A stretch of DNA of 64,000 nucleotides from the NCBI RefSeq assembly GCF_001648895.1, contig NZ_LXUF01000001.1, forward strand, positions 1,471,726 to 1,535,725, in the 5' to 3' direction. The notes under the pieces are model-generated. The model was given only the letters and a program-made list of their open reading frames with translations, searched no databases and was not told where the DNA came from. The position numbers and the translations under genes are program-made. This document shows positions 56,680 through 64,000 of the stretch, piece by piece. The stretch comes from Methylovorus sp. MM2. GTDB taxonomy: Bacteria > Pseudomonadota > Gammaproteobacteria > Burkholderiales > Methylophilaceae. The number at the start of each line of letters is the position of its first letter. Position 1 is the first letter of the stretch.

Positions 56680-58377
56680 TCAAGCGACCACAAATCGTGA
56701 AATCAATAAAGCATCGATCAGTTCGGAACCCATCGCACACAGCCATCCTGCTGTCAGCAGTTTTATGCCCGGCAGAAAAGACCTTGGCCTGATATCGAAC
56801 GCTACACAAATACGTTCTTCATCGGAAGTAAAAGGGATGGTTCTGTGAAAAAGCGAAGAGGGAAATAGCACGATATCACCGAGCTTAGGCGCAATCACCT
56901 TGACAGGAAAATTCGTATGCTTCTGCGGATAATGATCACCATGTGTACTGAATTCAATGCTGCCATCAGCTTGCCCGACTTTTTTCTTTGGCAATGAAAG
57001 ATACACCGACCCACTCAACCAGCCAGTCTCATGGATATGGGAAGTCAAGTGCCCGCCCGTGCGCATCTTCACATACCAGGAGCTACTGAATTCTGTTTGC
57101 TGGGGGAATGACCGCACCAACTCACAATCTGCGTCAGCAAAACGCTGTTGGTATGCCTCGACTTCTTTTTTGATAAGTTGCGAGAGCTTGATGAATGAAG
57201 CCTCTGAGCGTTTGAATAGATTACCCGCAGATTGGATACCGTGATGCAACCTCCCCTGTTTTCTTTCAGCGATCTCAGCAAATTCGATATCGCGCAGCAA
57301 ATCACTTAACAGCTCGCTATCTTCACCGGCAAGCTCACCAATGCTGTTGTGATAAACAAAATCCATCGGTGTCTTGCAGAAATCGTACGGGTCTTCAACG
57401 CCGAAGTTGGCCGCATAATGGGTAGATAAAGTCGCAAGAAACGGCGAGACATTGCGCTGCTGCAATAGCGGCTGCAGCTTTTGCTTGAATGCGTCATATT
57501 GCTCGGCTTTATATAAGCAATAGAGCTGCCTTTCCTGCCAGTCACCTAGTTTGGATTTCTCGAAATAAGCAATGGCCTGCTGGAAATCACCTGCATCATA
57601 TAAAAACTGAGCGATGTTATAACTCGCTTCTTCATGATTGGGGTCGATTGCAAGCGCTTGATGATAGCTAGCAACCGCCTCGTCCATCTTGCCCTGATCG
57701 CGTAAAGCCTCACCCAGATTGTTATGCGCCTGCACATAATTCGGATACAGGCTGATCGCCTGACGGTAAGCCGCGATCGCGTCATCCAGCTTACCTTTGT
57801 CGCGCAATGCAGTGGCAAGGTTAAAATGACCACGCGCATCAGGATTGATATTTAACGCTTTTTGATAACTGCTGATTGCCTCATCCAGCTTACCTTGTTG
57901 CTGCAATACCGTACCAAGGTTGCCATGTGCTTCAAAGAAACCAGGTTCGATAGCGATTGCACGGCGATAGCTGGCTACCGCATCTTCGAATTTCTCAATA
58001 GCCTGTTGAGAAATGCCCAGATTAAAATAAGCATCTGCATAGCTGGGTTTGATGGCGGCGGCTTTTTTATAATTGGTAACCGCCTCGTCATGGCGCCCAA
58101 GATTTGCCAGCACGGTTGCCAGATTAAAATGGAGTTCTGCTGAATTAGGCATTGCAGCCACCACACGCTTAAAACTCACGGCAGCCTCTTCAAACTTTCT
58201 CTGCCCAGCCAGACATGGCCCTAGGACGTTATGCAGGATGGGGGCGTTAGGATAAACCTGAAGCAACGCTTTAGCAGTCGCTTCAGCTTGTTGTAATTGG
58301 CCTGCGTTATACAGGTTAAGCAGTGGTTGAATCTCGTGGGCAGCAGGCTGCCTGAACTGCGCGTTTCCTTTTTTCAT
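56680..58377 (-). CDS. TPR protein fused to a putative 2OG-Fe(II) oxygenase
   Basis: The 565-residue protein starts at the ATG at 58377, with GGAG seven bases upstream; a GTG 21 bases before it is in frame. About eight TPR units fill residues 10-290 (for example YADAYFNLGISQQAIEKF and AHNNLGEALRDQGKMDEA); one unit is two residues short. The C-terminal 2OG-FeII_Oxy_5-type domain (about 380-545) has HIHETGWLSGSVYLSLP with the first metal His, LFHRTIPF with the distal His, and ERICVAFDIRP with the 2OG-binding Arg. No signal peptide. Substrate unknown; the TPR part probably selects a protein or peptide partner. Confidence 0.85.
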   Translation of the reverse strand: MKKGNAQFRQPAAHEIQPLLNLYNAGQLQQAEATAKALLQVYPNAPILHNVLGPCLAGQRKFEEAAVSFKRVVAAMPNSAELHFNLATVLANLGRHDEAVTNYKKAAAIKPSYADAYFNLGISQQAIEKFEDAVASYRRAIAIEPGFFEAHGNLGTVLQQQGKLDEAISSYQKALNINPDARGHFNLATALRDKGKLDDAIAAYRQAISLYPNYVQAHNNLGEALRDQGKMDEAVASYHQALAIDPNHEEASYNIAQFLYDAGDFQQAIAYFEKSKLGDWQERQLYCLYKAEQYDAFKQKLQPLLQQRNVSPFLATLSTHYAANFGVEDPYDFCKTPMDFVYHNSIGELAGEDSELLSDLLRDIEFAEIAERKQGRLHHGIQSAGNLFKRSEASFIKLSQLIKKEVEAYQQRFADADCELVRSFPQQTEFSSSWYVKMRTGGHLTSHIHETGWLSGSVYLSLPKKKVGQADGSIEFSTHGDHYPQKHTNFPVKVIAPKLGDIVLFPSSLFHRTIPFTSDEERICVAFDIRPRSFLPGIKLLTAGWLCAMGSELIDALLISRFVVA

Positions 58378-58550
58378 GTCATCTCCAAGCTTTTTCACTT
58401 AATGGAACGCGGCTCTTGATGGCCGTTGATCTTGCAGCTTCAAATCAATGAAGGTGTCCCAATATGAATATGTTTCAGCAGGCTAGATTATGCACGAATT
58501 ACAGAATTTTGTAACAGAATGTAAATAATGTTTTATGAATTGTAACTGCG

Positions 58551-61500
58551 CTACTTTTTAATATCCTCCCACAGCTTATCAAGGCGCTTAATCGATACAG
58601 GAAAAGGCGTCTTCAACTCCTGCGCAAATAAAGAAACCCGAAGCTCCTCAATGAGCCAGCGGTAATCATGCAAGGCTTCGCTGATATCAATATTGGCTTT
58701 GCGCAGCGCGATGACACGCTCATCCCATCGCTGCCACACCTGCTGTACTGATTGACTATTACGTGCGTCTCGCTCAATTCCACCTGGATATTTTTCAAGC
58801 CTTAACCGCAATGCCTTGATATAGCGCGGCATGTGTTGCAGACGCTCCCATGGGGTTTGGCTAAAGAAACGTTTGGGCAGCAAACGGCTAAGCTGTTCTT
58901 CGATCTCTTTCTTCAACCTCGCCATATTAGGCGCTAATGTAGCCAGTTTTTGTATGAGTAACTGGTGCTCAGCGGCTATTGCTGTCGCCAAACAGCCAGC
59001 CCCATCCACTACCGCTGGCAATCTGGTGCGTGCACGTTGCTTCAAGTTCATAAAGTCCGCATTACTACGTGGCAGATCATCTTCGCCGATAAACGCCCGA
59101 TCAGCGATGGCAGTCAGCATATCTTCGCGCAACTCATCGGGTGCCATGATATTACGTAACTGCAGTGCATATTGGTTAAACCCCGGCAAACCTTTCTCTA
59201 GCTGTTTCATCTGCTCTTTAAGCTCGAGGCGCATAAGGCGTCGCACGCCTGCACGATGGGCATTAGTAGCCGCGATTTCCGTATCAAAAAGCTTAACCGC
59301 GACCGTTTCTTTTTCGTCATCTATCGCAGGGTATCCAGTCAGTTGCCGACCTTCTCGACTAAAACTCAATGTCTTGGGCAAATCGCCAAAATCCCATTGT
59401 TTAAGGCCGGTCTTTTCTATATCAGGCGAACTATCCCGAAAAGTCAGCTGCGCTGCTTGCCCAAGCTGTAACTTCAGTACATTCCAGCTTCTGCCACTCC
59501 CTAGTTCGCGGCCTTTTTCATCAATCACACGAAAGTTCATATGTAGGTGCTCCGGCAGCGCTTCAATATTCAGCTCTTCTACCGACATCTTTAAACCGGT
59601 TTGCTTTTCAATATAAGCAATCAGCATTAGCACCACCTCCCCCTCGCCGACTTTCACCGCTTCAAGGAACCCAGTGACAAACTCGGGAACAGGCACACAC
59701 ACACGTCGTAAAGTCTTTGGCAACGCTTTGATCAAGGCAGTGATCTTTTCACGCAGCATGCCTGGCACTAACCACTGCGCACGCGTCGCACCCAATTGGT
59801 TCAGCAATGCCAAAGGTACGGTTGCAGTAACGCCATCTAAGGGGTGTCCGGGTTCAAAGCGGTATTTCAACGGCAAGGTCACGCCATCCATTTGCAATGA
59901 TTCCGGGAACTGCGCTTCAGTGACGCCCGAAGCACCATGACGCATCAAGGCATCACGCGTTAGATACAACAATTTTGGCTGGGTCTTCTCAGCCTCTTCA
60001 CGCCATTTCTCAAAACCAGCGCCATTGATGATGCCTTGAGGGATGATGGCATCATAGAATGCAAACAAGGCATGCTCATCCACCAGCACATCCTGCCGTC
60101 GGGCTTTATGCTCAAGCTCTTCGATATCAGCGATGAGTTGACGATTGGCTTCAAAGAATGGTGCCCGGGTATCGAACTCCATATTCGCGAGCGCCTCACG
60201 AATCAATATTTCACGCGATTCTTTTGGGTCGATCGGGCCATAGTGCACGCGCCGTTTTGGTATGACGGTCAATCCATAGAGGCTGACCTTTTCCCATGCA
60301 ACGACTTGTGCCAGTTTACGATCCCAGCGCGGGTCGCTATAGCTACTCTGCGTCAGGTTGCGCGCCAGCGGCTCCACCCAGTCAGGTTCTATCTTCGCCA
60401 CACAGCGGGCATATAGCTTTGTGGTTTCCATCAATTCAGCTGCCATGACCCACTTTGGTCGTTGCTTTTTGAGTGCCGACCCAGGCGCGATATTAAAACG
60501 TATCCCGCGTGCACCTTGATAACTCTCAGACTCTCCATCCTTAAAGCCGATATTGCCAAGTAAGCCAGAGAGCAAAGCGCGATGGATCTGATCGTAGGTT
60601 GCCTCTCGTTGAACTACTTCTCCCCTCGCGGGAGAAGGTTGGGATGTGGGAGAGATAAAGCCCATCTCTTCAGCGATATCACGCAGTTGCGCGTGTAGCT
60701 CACGCCACTCTTTTAAGCGCAGGAAAGACAGGAAACTCGCATGACACTTATTGAGCAAGTCCTTATTCGACTTTCTGGTTTTCAATGCTTCATCATAAAA
60801 AGCCCACAGTTTGAGATAACTCATAAAGTCTGAATTCTCACCTGCAAACTTGGCGTGCGCTTGATCAGCCGCTTCGCGTTTATCCATAGGTCGTTCACGC
60901 GGATCTTGAATACCGAGCGCACTGGCGATAATCAATATCTCACTCAGGCAGCTTTCTTTTTGCCCGGCCAAGATCATACGGCCTACACGAGGGTCAAGCG
61001 GCAGGCGTGCAAGCTGAGTGCCTAACTCCGTGATATGGCGATTGGGATCGACCGCACCCAACTCTTGCAGCAAAAGATATCCGTCCGAGATAAGCCGCGA
61101 GCTTGGTGCCTCAATAAAAGGAAATTCGTTGATATCGCCGAGGCGGAGCGCTGCCATGCGCAAAATAACAGAGGCCAGCGAAGAACGCAGTATCTCAGGA
61201 TCAGTGAATTCAGAGCGGTTATTAAAATCCTGCTCATCATACAAGCGCACGCAGATACCGCTAGATACGCGGCCACAACGCCCTGCCCGCTGCCTTGCTG
61301 CGGCTTGCGATATCTTCTCCACCTGCAACTGCTCGACCTTGGATCTTGCACTGTATCTGTTGACCCTCGCCAAGCCGGTATCAATGACATATTTGATGCC
61401 CGGTACAGTCAATGATGTCTCAGCTACATTGGTCGCCAAAATGATCCGTCGTGCACCACCAGACCGGAATATCTTCTGCTGGTCTTCAATGGATAGCCGT

Positions 61501-62636
61501 GCGAACAAAGGCAGCACTTCCACATGACGCATCTTGGGTGAACGTGCCTGATGTTTGCGCAAGTGATCTGCTGTATCGCGAATCTCACGCTCACCGGGCA
61601 AGAAAACGAGAATATCGCCGTCACCCTGCCTTAGCAGGTCATCTGCCACGTCGAGGATCGCTTCTTCCATGGCTTCTTCCGCCTCATCTTCCTCCAGCCA
61701 GCGAGATTCGATGCGCGGTTTACGCTTAACGCCCATCAGATCCTGTCCTAGCAGCTCAAGATCATCTTCATTCTCAGGGTCAAGCACTTGTTCCTTCGCA
61801 CTAAACCCGGCTTTACCTAGTGGTCGATAGCGAATCTCAACAGGATAAGTACGTCCAGAGACTTCAATCACCGGCGCACCATCAAAATGGCGCGAGAATC
61901 TATCAGCATCGATCGTCGCAGAAGTGACGATGATCTTGAGCTCAGGGCGTTTCGGCAATAACTGTTTAAGGTAACCCAGTAGAAAATCGATATTCAGGCT
62001 ACGTTCATGCGCCTCATCGATAATGATGGTGTCATATGCATTTAGAAAGCGATCACCCTGCGTTTCCGCGAGCAAAATGCCGTCAGTCATCAACTTGATA
62101 TAGCTTGATTCAGATAGCTTGTCATTGAATCGCACCTTGTAACCCACCACTTGCCCCAATGGTGAGTTCAACTCTTGTGCAATACGCGATGCCACTGAAC
62201 GCGCTGCGATACGCCGTGGCTGGGTATGGCCAATCAAACCACTGATACCACGGCCTAGCTCAAGACATATTTTGGGCAGTTGCGTGGTTTTACCAGAACC
62301 TGTCTCACCGCAAACAATCACCACCTGATGTTGACTGATCGCCTCAGCGATCTCATCTTTTCGCCCGCTAACAGGCAACTCAGCCGGATAATCTGGCTTG
62401 GGCAGCGCAACTCTACGAGACTCCAATCTGGCAATAGAGCGGCGAATCTTCTCGGCGATCTCAGCCAATGCACGATCTACAGGTTTACCTTGATCTAAGC
62501 TAGCGCGCGTCTGCTGCAGCTTGCGCCTCAACGGAAAGCGGTCGACTAGCATACAAGCAGGCAAGAGCTTTTCTAATTGGGATAGATTTTGACGGGGATT
62601 ATTATTTTCTGTGGTCACAGGCAAGGCATCGATCAT
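58551..62636 (-). CDS. hrpA: ATP-dependent RNA helicase HrpA
   Basis: HrpA is a DEAH-box helicase acting on mRNA and on stalled ribosomes. The 1361-residue protein has GETGSGKTTQLPKICLE (Walker A), TQPRRIAARSVA, IIIDEAHERSLN (DEAH), VTSATIDADRFS, LPGEREIR, ATNVAETSLTVPGI and QRAGRCGRV, followed by HA2, OB and the long C-terminal domain with PRYIKALRLRLEKY. Near residue 665 an in-frame insertion, ISPTSQPSPARGEVV, comes from a palindromic repeat element that other HrpA proteins do not have. The gene is about 60 residues longer than E. coli HrpA. Probably functional, since both flanks are normal. Confidence 0.96.
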   Translation of the reverse strand: MIDALPVTTENNNPRQNLSQLEKLLPACMLVDRFPLRRKLQQTRASLDQGKPVDRALAEIAEKIRRSIARLESRRVALPKPDYPAELPVSGRKDEIAEAISQHQVVIVCGETGSGKTTQLPKICLELGRGISGLIGHTQPRRIAARSVASRIAQELNSPLGQVVGYKVRFNDKLSESSYIKLMTDGILLAETQGDRFLNAYDTIIIDEAHERSLNIDFLLGYLKQLLPKRPELKIIVTSATIDADRFSRHFDGAPVIEVSGRTYPVEIRYRPLGKAGFSAKEQVLDPENEDDLELLGQDLMGVKRKPRIESRWLEEDEAEEAMEEAILDVADDLLRQGDGDILVFLPGEREIRDTADHLRKHQARSPKMRHVEVLPLFARLSIEDQQKIFRSGGARRIILATNVAETSLTVPGIKYVIDTGLARVNRYSARSKVEQLQVEKISQAAARQRAGRCGRVSSGICVRLYDEQDFNNRSEFTDPEILRSSLASVILRMAALRLGDINEFPFIEAPSSRLISDGYLLLQELGAVDPNRHITELGTQLARLPLDPRVGRMILAGQKESCLSEILIIASALGIQDPRERPMDKREAADQAHAKFAGENSDFMSYLKLWAFYDEALKTRKSNKDLLNKCHASFLSFLRLKEWRELHAQLRDIAEEMGFISPTSQPSPARGEVVQREATYDQIHRALLSGLLGNIGFKDGESESYQGARGIRFNIAPGSALKKQRPKWVMAAELMETTKLYARCVAKIEPDWVEPLARNLTQSSYSDPRWDRKLAQVVAWEKVSLYGLTVIPKRRVHYGPIDPKESREILIREALANMEFDTRAPFFEANRQLIADIEELEHKARRQDVLVDEHALFAFYDAIIPQGIINGAGFEKWREEAEKTQPKLLYLTRDALMRHGASGVTEAQFPESLQMDGVTLPLKYRFEPGHPLDGVTATVPLALLNQLGATRAQWLVPGMLREKITALIKALPKTLRRVCVPVPEFVTGFLEAVKVGEGEVVLMLIAYIEKQTGLKMSVEELNIEALPEHLHMNFRVIDEKGRELGSGRSWNVLKLQLGQAAQLTFRDSSPDIEKTGLKQWDFGDLPKTLSFSREGRQLTGYPAIDDEKETVAVKLFDTEIAATNAHRAGVRRLMRLELKEQMKQLEKGLPGFNQYALQLRNIMAPDELREDMLTAIADRAFIGEDDLPRSNADFMNLKQRARTRLPAVVDGAGCLATAIAAEHQLLIQKLATLAPNMARLKKEIEEQLSRLLPKRFFSQTPWERLQHMPRYIKALRLRLEKYPGGIERDARNSQSVQQVWQRWDERVIALRKANIDISEALHDYRWLIEELRVSLFAQELKTPFPVSIKRLDKLWEDIKK
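60617..60654. repeat. REP-like palindromic repeat inside hrpA
   Basis: CTTCTCCC-CTCGC-GGGAGAAG makes a perfect 8-bp stem, followed by GTTGGGATGTGGGAGAG. This is the CTCTCCC-rich dispersed repeat seen between genes in many proteobacteria. Here it lies in frame inside hrpA and adds about 13 residues. I see no other copy in the window. Confidence 0.75.
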
Positions 62637-62722
62637 GTCTTATGGCATTTTAGCATGCCGCTACTCTCACCACAGGCATGGTGAAAGTAGCGGCTAGGAT
62701 TGAACCTGAAATTAGCTAGGTT

Positions 62723-63154
62723 TTATTTCCTCACACAATCTTCAGTACCCGTATTGCCACCTTTGAATTCCGGCTCGAAGTAGAATTTATGGAAGCTAGC
62801 TTTGCCCTGCTTATTCGTCTTAAAAGTGGCTAAGCCAACTCCATAATCCTTGGTCGATTGATCGGTGAGTGCAAAATGGATTGCAAACTGGTTGCCATGC
62901 GCTGCCGCATAACCCGGGTATTTACCAAAGCCCGGCACTTCAAGGGTGAACTCATAACTCGCATAAGTAGCTGTGCTGTGTTCCGGCTTAAGTTTTAAAG
63001 TGACCTTGCCGGTGTAATCGCCTTCTTTGCTGTCTTTTCCCGTGCATTCGTAAACACCGCTGTAATCCATACCAGTAAATGCTGGCTGGGCTACGGCTTC
63101 TAGCACGAATAAACAACTCAAAATACACAATACATATAGAGAAATTATTTTCAT
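62723..63154 (-). CDS. Small secreted protein of unknown function
   Basis: The 143-residue product has a clear signal peptide (about residues 1-22, cleaved near AVAQ). The mature part begins PAFTGMDYSGVYECTGKD and is beta-rich, with two Cys (VYECTG and TEDCVRK) that could form one disulfide closing the domain. I do not recognise a family. The repeated Lys/Gly pattern and YEFTLEVPGFGKYPGYAA suggest a lipocalin-like or calycin-type fold, but that is a guess. It is divergent from the YihY-type gene. Confidence 0.75.
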   Translation of the reverse strand: MKIISLYVLCILSCLFVLEAVAQPAFTGMDYSGVYECTGKDSKEGDYTGKVTLKLKPEHSTATYASYEFTLEVPGFGKYPGYAAAHGNQFAIHFALTDQSTKDYGVGLATFKTNKQGKASFHKFYFEPEFKGGNTGTEDCVRK

Positions 63155-63418
63155 AAAAATCCTGATGAGTTAGTAATCGAATTCACTTAAACTAGGGTTT
63201 AATTAAACTTAGGCTTTAAATAGTTAACCTTGGAATGCGCAACCTTCGAGCAAATTGGCTCGGAACTGAATTAAGCCTTGCACGTCGAATTATCATACCA
63301 TCTACAAAACACAGCCTTATCGCTTGTGTATGGCTTAATTTATTTTTTAAATAGCTACATTTAATCAATAGCCTATGAATCAACAGCCTAATAATGAAAA
63401 GAAAGTCAGGAGATAGCA

Positions 63419-64000
63419 TTGATCATCAAGCATGGCCGTACCATCGTTAACCCAGTCATCAATCTGGCAACACACTATCTTAGCTGCTTAAAGATCATAT
63501 TTGCCAAGGCGACTTCAGAATGGTTCGCGCATCGGGTAAACAGCAAAGGGGCGGCTCTTGCGTTTTATACCCTGTTTTCCCTTACCCCGATACTGGTTCT
63601 GATCATTGCCGTGATGGGTTACTTTTTGGGTGAAAAAGCCGCGCATGGTGAGCTCATCGAACAGATATCAGGCCTCGTCGGCGAAAGCGGTGCGCACGTT
63701 ATTCAATCTTTGCTGGTAGCTTCGAGCAATCCAAAATCCGGCATCATTGCCACACTGGTTTCGGGCTCGCTGATATTTATCGGTGCCACCACGGTGATCG
63801 CAGAGTTAAAAGCCAGCTTGGATGAAATATGGGAAGTAAAAAAGATCGTACATAAAGGCAAACAGGCGGCATTCAAACACTTGCTGAGAACCCGCATACT
63901 CTCGTTCAGCATCATCATCGCACTGGCCTTTTTACTGCTTACATCCCTCGCATTAAGTGCTGGCCTTGCATTGGCTGAACCCTACCTGAAAGATATTTTG
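63419..64000 (+). CDS. YihY/BrkB-family inner-membrane protein, N-terminal part
   Basis: The gene starts at TTG 63419, six bases after a perfect AGGAG, and runs off the right edge; 194 residues are visible. It shows the family's SKGAALAFYTLFSLTPILVL, LVSGSLIFIGATTVIAELK and LDEIWEVKK, with three to four membrane helices so far. Family members were once called RNase BN by mistake; the true function is unknown. Full-length proteins are usually 290-420 residues. Confidence 0.9.
   Translation, partial: MIIKHGRTIVNPVINLATHYLSCLKIIFAKATSEWFAHRVNSKGAALAFYTLFSLTPILVLIIAVMGYFLGEKAAHGELIEQISGLVGESGAHVIQSLLVASSNPKSGIIATLVSGSLIFIGATTVIAELKASLDEIWEVKKIVHKGKQAAFKHLLRTRILSFSIIIALAFLLLTSLALSAGLALAEPYLKDIL

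Noticed and set aside
58831-59616. A 261-codon plus-strand frame opposite hrpA
   Set aside because: It is Ser/Arg-rich, without motifs, and lies antisense to the conserved C-terminal region of HrpA.
63216-63419. Minus-strand 67-codon frame between the secreted protein and the YihY-type gene
   Set aside because: It fills the divergent promoter region, has no recognisable motif and no Shine-Dalgarno.
1-64000. tRNA, rRNA, CRISPR, prophage or insertion sequence
   Set aside because: I found no cloverleaf arms with CCA-type ends, no rRNA, no regularly spaced repeats and no transposase or integrase on either strand.

Overview
The window reads as a dense, mostly housekeeping stretch of a chromosome from a Gram-negative proteobacterium, probably a betaproteobacterium of intermediate G+C. 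The Pil-Chp cluster (pilG-pilH-pilI-pilJ-chpA), the YbbA/YbbP pair divergent from tesA, the metE/metR pair and two rhlE-type helicases fit that group. Methylophilaceae is my best guess from overall gene character, but no methylotrophy marker, rRNA or tRNA is present to prove it. I see no insertion sequence, prophage or CRISPR array. Both ends cut genes: a Lon-like protease on the left and a YihY/BrkB membrane protein on the right.

Layout. 1-3740 (minus): Lon-like protease, moaE, moaD, a 59-codon orphan ORF and rmuC, packed with start/stop overlaps. 3839-8099 (plus): a CHASE2 membrane sensor, an SH3 secreted protein and an M48 metalloprotease form an envelope operon, followed by an A+T-rich acyltransferase that looks acquired. 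8160-13152: typA, then two tandem DEAD-box helicases behind a long structured leader. 13158-18744 (minus): truncated haemoglobin, purT, a sigma-54-type response regulator and a TonB-dependent receptor whose upstream region carries a sigma-54-like promoter and a dyad. 18959-28628: the YbbA/YbbP ABC module divergent from tesA, then tilS, accA and dnaE.

28716-37087 (minus): the complete core of a type IV pilus chemosensory pathway; the pilG end is transcribed first. 37382-43877: a FIST sensor, thiol peroxidase tpx, a MazG-like pyrophosphohydrolase, a 23S rRNA methyltransferase, a spermidine-synthase-like protein, an RNase II-type exonuclease and a divergent Fur/Zur-family regulator with a Zur-like operator. 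44244-48846: an EAL phosphodiesterase, a CobW-type metallochaperone GTPase, malate:quinone oxidoreductase and DAHP synthase.

48901-56643: class Ia ribonucleotide reductase (nrdA, nrdB, yfaE-like ferredoxin) under a clear cobalamin riboswitch, next to the B12-independent methionine synthase metE and its divergent regulator metR with a perfect MetR operator. This is a small B12-economy locus: both enzymes are the cobalamin-independent alternatives to B12 enzymes. 56680-64000: a TPR/2OG-Fe(II) oxygenase, HrpA helicase carrying an in-frame palindromic repeat insertion, a small secreted protein and the start of the YihY-family protein.

The most unusual items are the sigma-54/TonB-receptor/response-regulator unit, the repeat inside hrpA, the riboswitch plus 13-bp intercistronic hairpin in the nrd operon, the structured rhlE leader with a hairpin over the ribosome binding site, and the 59-codon ORF linked by overlaps to rmuC and moaD. 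I did not find a clear new defence or mobile system.
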